The notes beneath the pieces are model-generated. The model had not been told where the DNA came from and searched no databases. It worked only from the letters and a program-made list of their open reading frames with translations. 64,000 nucleotides of DNA, taken from NCBI GenBank assembly GCA_902729315.2, contig LR746271.1:4176001-4240000 (forward strand), in the 5' to 3' direction. Origin of the DNA: Spirodela intermedia (lineage: Eukaryota; Streptophyta; Magnoliopsida; Alismatales; Araceae). The position numbers were made by a program, and so were the translations under genes. Positions 14,696 through 25,572 of this stretch are shown here, piece after piece (positions within the stretch are counted from its first letter, which is position 1; each line of letters opens with the position of its first letter).

Positions 14696-14995
14696 GAACT
14701 ACTGCGGCAGTCACTCTGTGTCAGAAAATTGATAACCCGTTGTCTAATACCTCGGCCCAGTAGCCTAGTTTACTTACCCCCCCATACATTATTGGTAAAT
14801 ATCCCCCCCCCCCCCCTCTCCCTGTTCTACATCTCTCTATCTCTCTACCAGCGACCTGTCAGCGCTCGACCAACCCTCACTGCTTTCACGCCTCTCGAGG
14901 CCACCATGGCCGTCCACTGAGCTCCCACCCCACTCCCTCCGCTGCCTTTATCTTCCTCCTCCCCCACGTCCCCTCCCTAACACCCACATTGCAGA
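13001..14995. other. Intergenic and upstream region of the thaumatin-like gene
   Basis: Base composition rises towards the thaumatin-like gene. The stretch holds a TC microsatellite at about 14,667-14,691 and a C-run at about 14,803-14,817, followed by TC-rich sequence that probably forms the 5' untranslated region. A short frame starting at 13,145 ends at a possible splice donor (CAG|GTCAAT) near 13,235. I could not connect it to any other exon or family. Confidence 0.45.
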
Positions 14996-15823
14996 ATGGA
15001 GCTCACCCAGCTGCTTCTCCTCTTCCATGGTACCCCCAGAGCCCCCATCTCCCTCTCTCTCTCTCCCTCTTGCTTTCTTTCATTGACGAGTGTGGCGCAT
15101 TTTGCAGCAGCGGCGGTGGCGGCGCTAGTTCTCACCGGCGGCGCAGCGGAGGCGGCGACGATGGCGATCTACAACCGGTGCTCGCACCCGGTGTGGCCAG
15201 GCATCCAGCCGAGTGCCGGCAAGCCGATCCTTGCCCGTGGCGGCTTCGGGCTCCTCCCCAACCAGGCCTACACCCTGCGCCTGCCGGCGGGTTGGTCTGG
15301 CCGCCTCTGGGGCCGCCAAGACTGCGCCTTCGATGGCGCCGGCAGGGGCCGCTGCGCCACCGGCGACTGCGGCGCGGGCCTCTACTGCGAGGGGGCCGGC
15401 GGCGCCCCGCCCGCGACGCTGGCGGAGATCACCCTCGGTGGAGAGCAAGACTTCTACGACGTGAGCCTTGTCGACGGGTACAACCTTGGCATGGCGCTGG
15501 CTCCCGTGCGCGGGCGCGGCGGGCGGTGCGCGGCCGCGGGGTGCGCGAGCGACCTGAACGGCGTGTGCCCGGCAGGGCTGGCGGTGAAGTCCGGCAAGGA
15601 CGGGCGCGTGGTGGGTTGCAAGAGCGCGTGCTATGCGTTCCGGTCTGACAGGTTCTGCTGCACGGGGAGCTTCGGCGGGCCGCAGCAGTGCAAGCCGACG
15701 GCATATTCGAGGCTGTTCAAGGAGGCGTGCCCGCGGGCGTACTCGTACGCGTACGACGACCCAACGAGCATCATCACCTGCTCTGCCGCGAGCTACGTCC
15801 TAACCTTCTGCCCCCGCTCCTGA
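14996..15823 (+). CDS. Thaumatin-like protein (PR-5 / osmotin family)
   Basis: This is a secreted defence-type protein. Exons are 14996-15029 and 15108-15823. The 78-base intron splits the signal peptide, as in many thaumatin-like genes (CATG|GTACCC donor, TTTTGCAG acceptor). The product is about 249 residues: a hydrophobic signal peptide of about 27 residues and then a mature domain starting near ATMAIYNRC. All 16 family cysteines are present, including the FCCTG pair. The acidic-cleft residues of the REDDD set are visible: Arg in LWGRQDC, Glu in TLAEITL, and the aspartates in DFYDVSLVDGYN. This fits a full-length, large-type, probably folded protein. The intron length is a multiple of three and has no stop, so an unspliced message would also stay open. 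The coding sequence is strongly GC-rich compared with its surroundings. Confidence 0.93.
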   Translation: MELTQLLLLFHGTPRAPISLSLSPSCFLSLTSVAHFAAAAVAALVLTGGAAEAATMAIYNRCSHPVWPGIQPSAGKPILARGGFGLLPNQAYTLRLPAGWSGRLWGRQDCAFDGAGRGRCATGDCGAGLYCEGAGGAPPATLAEITLGGEQDFYDVSLVDGYNLGMALAPVRGRGGRCAAAGCASDLNGVCPAGLAVKSGKDGRVVGCKSACYAFRSDRFCCTGSFGGPQQCKPTAYSRLFKEACPRAYSYAYDDPTSIITCSAASYVLTFCPRS

Positions 15824-16848
15824 GCACCCTCTTCCTTCCCTTCGAGTGGTTTGCTGTCATCAGTTCTAGCGTTCTCACTCTTTCCTTCCTCTTCTCTCTC
15901 TTGCTCTGCCTCTCCAGCCCAGTTGGGTGGGGGGAAAGGGGGGTTAGGAGGAGTTGAAGACGACAGCGACGGGCGGCTCCTTTTGCTCCGATCTCGATGT
16001 TCCCTGGATTCTTGCTGTTATTTTTGTTAGCATCCCTCCGATCTCGATGTGCTTGCTCGTAGAGAGAGGTTTCCTCGCTGTCTTCGTCGAAGAGGAAACG
16101 ATAAAGAGTAGAGAGAGAGAGAGAGAGAGTGGCAGCGTACCTGGGTTACTTGTACTCCTCTTAATTAATGGAGGAGAGAGAGAGAGAGAGACGATAGAGA
16201 GTTCTTATAAGAACTGGGAAGCCTTCGGTGAGTGTGTGGGATGGGGACACGTGGGAGATTGATAGGTGTCAGCCGGTGGATTCCCATGTTGTAGTTTTTT
16301 GACTCTTTGCCCCCCAGAAAGTTAGAATTTCCACTCTACCCGTCGTCGGGAAGAAGGAAATTGGAGGCTTCTGGAGCCTCTTCCGACTCTCCCAGCTCTC
16401 ACTCTCTCTCTAAAATTTACTAAGTGCCTCTCTCCTCCCTCACTAGATTCTCCCTAGCCTTCGCTGTAAGACGACAAAATCGTCTAAACAGACCCTCTAT
16501 TTAGTAATGCACGCATTGCTAGAGAGAGAATTGATTTAAGGAAGCTGTGAACCCATTAAGAGACCGAGGTCTAAACAGAATCTCTCTAAAATTTAGTACG
16601 TGAGCTTCTTTTCTTACCAATAAACCCTGCCTCTCTCTCTCTCTCATTCTCTCTCTCTCCCTAAAACTATGTAGAGCTTCTTTCTAGACATTAAACCCTG
16701 CCTCTCTCTCTCTGACTCGATTCTGCCTAGTCTGCGCTGTAAGAAGACCAAATTGTCCACACAGACCCTCTCCACTTCAGTAATGCACCCATTACTAGAG
16801 AGAGCGAGAGAGAGAGAGAGTCTTGATTTGAAGCTGTGAACCAACCCA
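15824..16848. other. Convergent 3' intergenic region with GA/TC microsatellites
   Basis: This spacer lies between the stop of the plus-strand thaumatin-like gene and the stop of the minus-strand golgin. It holds GA runs near 16,110-16,128, 16,171-16,190 and 16,797-16,820 and TC runs near 16,630-16,660 and 16,701-16,712. Two loosely similar segments, near 16,440-16,590 and 16,710-16,860, share phrases such as 'cagaccctct' and 'aatgcac.cattactagagagag'. This points to a local duplication. No gene is seen. Confidence 0.55.
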
Positions 16849-19800
16849 TCAAGAGACTGAGGTCTTGTTGATCCTCTCCGACGATGAACCGGCCATCGCC
16901 GCCGGCGAGGAATCGGAGGTCAGAATATACGCCACCCACAGGTGGAGGCAGACCAGATACGCCCACGCCGCCACCTTCGCCGCCGGATTCTTCCTCAGAA
17001 AGACGGCGCCGGCGGCGAAGACGTCGTCGACCTGCCGAACGAACGACCCCAGCTGCCGCTCGCCGGAGTCAATCTTCGCCCTGATCAGCGGCCGCAGTGT
17101 GGAATACAACGCCGCCGGCCGGTTGACCCTACCGCCGGCCTCGATGTCAACCCTCGCCGAACCCTCCGGCGAGTTCTTCCCCTCTTCTTCAAGCAACCTG
17201 GATATCGTCTGCAACTCGGACAGAGATAGCCCAGTTAGAAGAAGCTTCCAACTAAAATGGGAAATGGGAAAAATCATGAAGTCAACGGGGATGTGTCGGT
17301 TTTCCGCCGCCTTAATGAGTTGACCCATCACTGTGGGGTCAACGGGGTTTTTGTTGTTTAGAAGGAATCCACATATGATGGATTTCAATGTCCATTTATG
17401 GTTAATAAAATAAAATTATATCTACGATTGTTCAAAAAGGCTGGGAATGCAAAAAGTTTCTGGTTTCATAGGAAGAATAATCTTCCAGGTAATAATTTTA
17501 TTTATTCTGGGAATCGTGAGCATTCAGAACGAAGAGGGAAAGGAAAATATTCATGGATATAGACAAGGAAATGGATGGTGGGGGCCACATACCTCTATTC
17601 TGAACAGCAAGGTAGCTTTCTCTGAGGAGAGAGACTCGACCTGATGAAAAAGGTCAGAGGGAAATCTGGGTCAGCGCCAAGAATGTTCAGTCAAAGTAAT
17701 AATGCTAGATCCGGGAAAAAAATATTTTCAAACGACGATTTTAGGGTCTTAGCCTTTAGTTTCGCGAGGACTTCACTGATGATGGAATCATCTCACAGGC
17801 TTTACCGCCTTTGGAAAATTGTCAAATAGTTTTCGGGCAGACTAACTCTGCGCTCTCTAAAGTCAACGTTATATTTCTATATTAATAAATGTGGAATCAT
17901 TCTTAAACCAAATAAATTCACATAGCCTTTGGAAAATTGTCAACAGTTCTTGGGAAAACTGATTCTACCCATCTCTAAAGTCAACGTTTTATTTCTATAT
18001 TAATGAATGTGGAATCAATCTTAGATCAACCAAATAAATTCACATAGCCTTTGGAAAATTGTCAACAGTTCTTGGGCAGACCAACTCATCCCATCTCTGA
18101 AGTCAACGCTTCATTTCTATATTAATAAATGTGAAACCATTCTTATATCAACCATAAAACTGAAATATAGTCATGATCGCACGTTATTTTCTATAATAGA
18201 TAAAAAAAAATGGTTCTCCAGGCACTGGTGATCTAAATTAATTAAATCAGAGATAGATCTAAAGATTAAAGAAATAGTGACGGCACCTGGGCTTGCTTCT
18301 GTATAAGATGATCTGTGAACTGCTCCAGCCTTTTCTTCAGCTCGATCTCCACCTCGGTTGGGTGCAATAATCCCTCTGTCGACTGAATATTCCTTTCCAG
18401 ACTCCCCACCTTCAAGAGGCAAATGCGGCCAACAAACAAATCAGACAATTAAAGTAAATCGTCTCTCAATAACATGTAAGCCCTTTTTTTAAAAAAAAAT
18501 CTTTTTGGGAAAGAATTGGGATACTTCAGCAATTTATTTCGAGGAAGAGGTGCAACATCAAGAAAATAAAAAGCATGCAAGATGATGAAAATAGGCTCTT
18601 ATTGTATCATCACTGGCCCCAACCAAGGGGGAGACAGAGAAGTCAAATAAGCAGGCAAAGTTGCAGCCAAGAAGAACAGGGTCAGAATATCAGCATCTAT
18701 GATGATAAATATGTATACATTCAGCTGAATAAAACCCATCCTTTGGATTTTACCAATGATAAAATGTCAACATCCGGTTTTATGGCTCGAATGCTTGCTT
18801 GAGAAACAAAGCGTTAACTTTTGATGTCGATGAACAGCTTATGCGACAACAAAGTCTCTAAGTGAACTCTTATTTCGTTGATGGAAAAAGAAAATTGTGA
18901 CGCCCAAAGCTATCAGAAAAATCTGCACAAGACTAAGAAAAAAAATAAAATTCTAGCGGTTTATTTCAAGAAAACGTAAACGCACAACCAACCTTTTCTT
19001 TCATTTGGCCAATCTTATCACATATGAAATAGTACTCTGCCTCGAGTGCTTCACGCTCATATTCATTTCTTTTTGCTTCTTTCTGGAAAATATTAGTACA
19101 GACCCCATTAGGAAAGGAATCGAGTTAAAGCATTGATAAAGCATACTATAAAACTAACCCTGGATGGGAAAGGTAAAGAGTTCTGTAGTCAACATTATTA
19201 CTAGTTCAGTTGTAAGGCAATGAACAAAAGAAAAAGTCAAGATGAATAGGAGAACTAGCTGACATGGTCTGAAGAAGCATTCGGACGAATATCTGACATT
19301 CTCCTTCTAAGCTCTGCACCACAAAACGGAAATAATCAAATGCTAATTTGTATCAAGCGTAAGCCAACTACATTATTCCAAACAATACCAAATTCGACGA
19401 GGAGATAAAATCTCAAATAATTTATCTCGGAACAACGATGGAAGGCATACATTAGATAAGAATCACAGGAATCAGTTATTCAGCCCATACCATGCCTTCA
19501 GAAAGAAATGTATTCTTCAGTTTCTAACTTCTCCAGGAAAATCGTAAACTAATTTCCAAAAGATCCCCACAATCTTCCATCAAAATGCACTTGGAAGATT
19601 GTGGTCCAAACTCTGTGAAAAAAATGTTAAAATACCAAGAAGAATTTCTTTGGTTTCTGAGTGCAAAATACTGAAAGGATGTTATACTGCACTTGGAAAC
19701 TACGAAAGATGTTCAAAGTTGACAACGAAAAACAGCAATGGAAGCCAAACCCACAAAAAACAGAAAAGAAACAAGAACAGTTAAAAGGTGACGGATAGAA

Positions 19801-22800
19801 CAAAATATCTTGTGAATTTCCAATGCTTTATAAGTAAAAATTGACACCTTCTTGTGCCAGTTCCTTTGATTCAACCATTTCACGCAGTTCCATTACACGA
19901 TTCACCTAATGCATTGTGAATAAGAGAAGTCGGTTAAATGCTTGTAAAAAGAAAAGATATGCCAGAAGAGAACGACGTCAATTTAATTTTCATTTCTCCT
20001 TGCCCGCTATCACTTCCTACTTTACCCAATGGAAAAAATACGAGAGCTGTGGTAGATTCATTGCTAATCAAATGACAAATTTCCCATTGAAATAATTAGC
20101 TCAAGTTTTCCAAAAAACATTGTTGTTCACCGGACACAACATATGTACAATTATGACCATCCAAACATCAACTGTGCAGTTAATATCTCTGTAACAATAC
20201 TAAATATAGAATAGCTAAATCATCCTTTAAGCTGTTCAATGCTCTCATTGCACTTTAAGCACTGAATCAACCAAGAAATTATGTGTGACGCTACATTGGA
20301 TTTCCCATCACGCATTGCAGTTATTTTCATCAAATTTTCTACCTTCGATATTTTATGAATGCATAAACCATACACTTCTTCTTAACCAATTATCTTTTCA
20401 TCAAATTTCTAAGGCACGATATCATTGAAATAAATAAACCTTTTAATATATTATAAATTTTACAGTAAATGATTCTTCAAAATTTAACGTTAAGCTTGTG
20501 CTATAAAATATTCGACTATATTCTTTTTATTTGGATCCATAACAACATTGAATTCCTCTGTATAAAGAAAATGATTAAAATCGATATTTTAATGAAGACG
20601 AGTTTAAATAAATGAGAACCATATCATACCTCAACTTGAAGATCCCACTGAGTGGTCGCCAAAGATCTGGCAAGTTCAGCATTTCTAGTCTGCAGTACCA
20701 TTCAAATTTCAGCAATGACCATTTTAAAATCTTCAGGCACTGAATCTCCTAATAACTAACCGAAAAAATTGCAATACCCCCATGGTCAGGGTTTAAAAAA
20801 TATATTTTTTTTTATTACAATTAATGAAATAGAAAAACTCAACATCTCAAGGCATTGCACCTCAAGTTCAGCCAAGAGAGCAAGGGCCTCCATTCTAGTG
20901 CTATTGTGTTTCTGCTTCTCACGTTCCACAGCCTCCATTGCTTCCATCATACTAGACTGCAACTGTGATGCCTGGAAATATAAAAGTGGTCAATGGTAAA
21001 TCTCTAAGCAAACTCTATCCAGTTAAAACATTAACGATTCTTTCCATACAGCATGATCAACAGTAAACAAGACCAGGCTTGGGATTAAAAAGACGGGTTA
21101 GTGACAAAAAGAGAGTACAGAAGTGAGCATATATAATCCCAAAAACGACAAGATCTTATGTTCCTATGTGGGAAGCGACAAATAGTACGAAGTGCCTTCC
21201 AAATCTAACCTGATAAGTAGCTAAAAAAATTCCAAATAATCATCTAACATTTGTTTAACTATCTCGCAAAATATGTGTAAGGAATGGAGGGAGACGGTTG
21301 CAGAAGCGAGCATATATATATGTGTCACTTTTAGCGTTCATATATGGTAAAATGCAACTACAGAATTTTCTCCTAATACCAACCAGCTCTGCTACATAGA
21401 TTATCATACCAGATATGTGCCCTCAAGATATCACCATACCCATTGCTACAAACCTGGTAGTCTGGTTGGAAGAAAATATAATAGCTTGCGTCCAAACGAA
21501 GCAAGAAGCTTATTCTTGCATCCGCATCTGCATGCTTTTTACTGTCAACACTTTCTTTTTCTCAAGGACAGAGAGGGGGGCTTGGTGTTTGTCTGGACAA
21601 CTGATCAATGTCTCTAATGAGCATCAGCATGTCACACCCACAGATATTCCTAAAGAAAATGTCTTCTTTCTCAAATTCTAGGCTTGCACAAGGATTAAAC
21701 TTAGATTATGGGAACATCAGTTGTACGGATGAGAGATACCTTCATGCAAATTCCATTGTGTATAAATTATCCAGAGATAAGGGAAGAACTATTCATTATA
21801 TAACGACAAAGTTAGGAAAACGCTGTTTTTCGTTTAGTAGTACAGAAGCAAAAAATTTAGATTCATATAATTCCACCAACTTTTAGTCCAGACTCACATA
21901 ATGAAGATGCAGAGGATAACAGAGGAAGTGAATGGCTAAAGGATGGTCCTCAGTGAAATCTCAATTATATACTGTGTAGCTATGTGGATGGTGGGTTTGA
22001 GTTTCTTGACATGTATAGAGTAGGACTAATTATTTGGTCAAAGACATAACACCTTAGTTGAATTTACACTGAAACTATTGACCGCTCCCCAGCGGAATGC
22101 AATACATTACATTATGGAAGACTTCTCAGAACTCTTATTGTGTCCAAAGGGGAAATTATGACCACTATGTTTCCATCTGTCGAATTGATTAGAAAGGAAG
22201 CTGATTATCAGGACAAAATCTTACCTCTTGTGCTTGTTGTTTCTGACGCTCTTCAACGACTTTCTCCAGACTCTGTTTCTCTCCCTCTAACCTGGCAACA
22301 AGGTTCTCTCGTTCTTTAATGGCTTCTGCAGCCAGGGCAGCTGCTTTCTCTGCAAGAACCCTTTCCTTTCTCTTTCTTCTCTCCATTTTTCTCTCACTCT
22401 CATATTCAGAATCAGATGAAGAAGCCGAGTCTGAATCTGACTCAGAACTTCCACTGCTTTTTGGAGTAATTCTTGACAACATGTCTGGGGAACCATGCAG
22501 AGTCACAGCAGATTCCTGCACATCCTCTACACTACCGGTTTCACTTCTACCTGCGCCAGCCTGCCCCTTCAAATCAGTCACCGGTTGCACCATGATACCT
22601 TCATCCTCTTTAGAGACTGAAGAGTCAACGTCTCTCGCTTTACCCCAAGCAGCCACCGCAGGGATTCCAGTATGAGCTTTCTCGATCAATTTTTTGTCTA
22701 TACTAGTTTTTGAAACAGCAGCCCCAATATCCCCACGAGACTCCAGAGAGAGCCGATCGTTCAATGGGTCTGGTGCAGCCCCGGCAGCTTCCGGTAGAAC

Positions 22801-23492
22801 AATGGTCCGACGAGCGTCACTTCCAACGTAAGAATCGGTAGTAGTTCCATCACGAGCTGTGTGGGGGTGCTGCACATTTTCTCCTGCTAGTGCAGCTTCT
22901 GCATGCCTTCCAGGTTTGCCAGAGCTCCTCCGATTCGGAAAAACATGCTTTCTTGTGCTCCTGGGAGATGGGAATGAGACACTGGAGGTGCTGCCCCCGG
23001 TACTGACGGAATTGGGCGAACTGAGCAGTTTGGTCCAGTCACCATCCATGGACGCCACGGAGGATGTCGCCAAGCCGGGGCTCGCCAACGGCGGCGTCGA
23101 GGGAGAGGAGGTCCTGGATACATCTGCCGAATTGAACACCCTCGCCGGTCGATTGCCGGAATCCTGAGATCGCCCTCTCTCAGGCGGCTTCTTCGGGAGC
23201 TGTAGCTTCACCGGCACCGGTTCCGCCTTCTTCCTCTGCGCCTCGTCCTCCTCCCCTTCATCCAACAGAAGCGGCGACTGGGGCCGCTCACCCTTACCCA
23301 AGGATTCAGCCGCCTGCTGATCGATCTGGACCAATTCCCATTCGAACAAAAGACAAAAACGACATCCACAGCAGAACCATCACCGGAAAAATTCCATGAC
23401 CATCGAAACCAGGGAGCAAGGGACTGGTTTCTACTTGCCTGATGTAGAAGGTTCTCGGCGACCTTCAGCTTCGAGGAGATCCACCCCGCCAT
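16849..23492 (-). CDS. GC1: Golgin-84-like Golgi matrix protein (golgin candidate 1 type)
   Basis: This is a coiled-coil tethering protein anchored in Golgi membranes by a C-terminal tail. Exons: 23492-23439, 23325-22225, 20971-20861, 20689-20630, 19905-19848, 19313-19264, 19082-18993, 18409-18287 and about 17251-16849. The model gives about 680 residues, close to the family size. The start reads MAGWISSKLKVAENLLHQ and runs into IDQQAAESL, which is the golgin-84 signature start. A long serine-rich acidic region is followed by coiled coil in exons 2-8, with PTEVEIELKKRLEQFTDHL in exon 8. The last exon encodes the conserved tail, with VFLRKNPAAK and a transmembrane segment (YLVCLHLWVAYIL). Two oddities: intron 1 has a GC donor (CAG|GCAAGT at 23438), and the last exon is out of phase with exon 8 under the obvious splice sites (see findings). 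The 122-nucleotide intron tandem repeat at 17,807-18,161 lies within intron 8. Confidence 0.88.
17807..18161. repeat. Minisatellite, three copies of about 118-122 bp, in golgin intron 8
   Basis: Three head-to-tail copies begin at 17,807, 17,925 and 18,047. Each starts 'gcctttggaaaattgtcaa', contains 'aagtcaacg' and 'atttctatattaat.aatgtg', and ends near 'caaataaattcacata'. The copies differ by scattered substitutions and small indels. Confidence 0.85.
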
Positions 23493-25572
23493 CCCGATCC
23501 TTCCTGCAGAACCCGTCAGCAGAAGCAGCACCAGGGTGGAGATCTAGAGAGAGAAAGTGAGGGGGACTCACCGGCGTACCCACCACCAGCTGCTCACCGG
23601 CGAACCCGTTATTGGGCTACTCCTGGCCCAATAAAAATATCGAAACTGGACCGTTCTACTGGGCTTAACGGTCAGTAGAACGGTCCAACTAGACAAGAGC
23701 ATCCCAACTGAGGATTCTTCGCTTAACGGTCAACGTCTTATTTTTATGTCTAATAGCATTTTTTCAAACGAACCCTTCAACGACTCCGTCACCCCCCAAA
23801 GAAAGGGTTTTTATGCAAAATCCAAGTACTAGGAGAAATATATATTAAAAGGGTGGGTTATAATGCACACAAATTTCCACTGATCTTCATTTCAAGTAAG
23901 TAACCTTAATAATAATTAAAAACTGGCCTTTTTTATCCCTAAAAAAAGACCATATTATCCTTGAGATATGAGGCAACAAAAGAGGGATGATTCAGGAAGA
24001 GATAGAGAGAGAGAGAGAGAGACCCACTACTAGTTCAGCTCTATTCTCTGTATATATATGGAACTATTTCCTCCCCTTTTTTCATATTTTGGAATGACTA
24101 AACACAGAAAAATATTGCTTTTCGAAGGTAACCTTTGAATTCATTGAAAAATAATTGAGTCTTATGCCAACTCGAAAATTAAATTAAAAATTACATTTTT
24201 CAAAATATTTTTTTCTAATATATTAAATGATACGGATAATATTTGTGGACCAAGTAGCAGGTTATAATATATTTGTCTTAGATGAAATAACTCTTCTACC
24301 CTTATAATATTTACATAAATACAAGTATCCCATCATCACAATGGTCTAACACCCCATCTTCAACGTCATAATGAATCTGGCACTAACCTTTAATTTTTTT
24401 TGTCCTAATTTATTGCTGAAAAAATAATTATCAATTATATTTTCTGTTCAATGTCACAAATCTACATGAAGCTGGTGTGGCTCAAGAATGCCAAGGCAAG
24501 AACCAAAAGGAGACTGAATTTGGTATTTTTATAAATATTGAAAACATAATAGGTTGGAATAAAATAATTTTCAAAAATAAATATTGGTTTTAGTACCATC
24601 TACTTATTCGACATATGATCATAGATGCATTAGTTAATTCAGTTCTCCACTATATTTATGGCTTTTGTGGACCAAAGTAGTATGACTGATATTTCCGCAT
24701 AGATTCATGACTCTATGGAGCCAATCATATGTCCTGCCCGCTTACAACTTCTGGATTGACTAATCTTGGGGGTTGACCCTACTCCATTTGAACATTTTTG
24801 TTAGACCCAATCCATGATTTCAAGAGAAGTATGACTAATATATCCTCATAGATTCACAACTCTATGCAGTCAACCATATCAAGTCTCCCCCTCTTACCAC
24901 TTTTAGATTGACTACTCTTGGGGGTTGACCCTACACCATTTGAACATTTTTGCTGGACCCATTCCACGATTTCAGGAAACTAACACGGCATATTGTGATA
25001 ATCACATGCTTCTAACTGGTTAATTTTTGGCATCGATCTAATGTATGTTACCACTCTTAAGCAGTGCCCAGAAAGAGGATGAACCCAATCAGCAGTAGAT
25101 AAAAGGGTGGGTCCTCTGCCAGTAAAACGAAGAGTAGATAAAGAACATGTGCCCAGAAATTTCCCAGTTTATTTTCCTTTTTTTCCTCATTTATTAATCA
25201 TATTCCATGAGATAAATAATTATTTATTCGTTGTGGAATTAACTTGATTAGAGAAAATTTCTGCAAAAAATATATAGCCACACAGCGCCTTCAAAGTCAT
25301 GTCTAGGGTTCATCGTAAGGCATTGAAGTAGCCTCAACTCTTCTCCACAGATGAAAACAACTGGACCCCGAAGAGGGACCTCACTATTGCAGAAATTACC
25401 CCAGAAGAGGAAAGAAACGCCATTTAAAAACATCATGGGAAGCTGGGAGAAAAAGGATAAGCCGGGTGAGGGTGTGACCACAGAAACCAGATACAGAAGA
25501 GGGGAGATACATAAAGAGATGAGATAGAAAGCAGTGCGCTCCAGATCACAGGCGGATATGATTCTCTTACCA
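23493..25572. other. Intergenic region with a 149-bp direct repeat
   Basis: This spacer lies between the golgin start and the stop of the DUF1295 gene. The first hundred bases form the golgin 5' untranslated region and promoter. A GA tract lies at about 24,003-24,022. A two-copy tandem repeat lies at 24,679-24,976 and is listed separately. No coding exon is supported. Confidence 0.6.
24679..24976. repeat. Two tandem copies of a ~149-bp sequence
   Basis: The copies begin at 24,679 and 24,828, each with 'agtatgact'. They share 'cttgggggttgaccctac', 'ccatttgaacatttttg' and a closing 'gatttca'. Divergence is moderate, so the duplication is not recent. Confidence 0.8.

Noticed and set aside
14989-15648. 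A 219-codon plus-strand frame overlapping the thaumatin-like gene, and several other long frames there
   Set aside because: They are shadow frames caused by the very GC-rich coding sequence. Only one frame has the 16 cysteines and family motifs.
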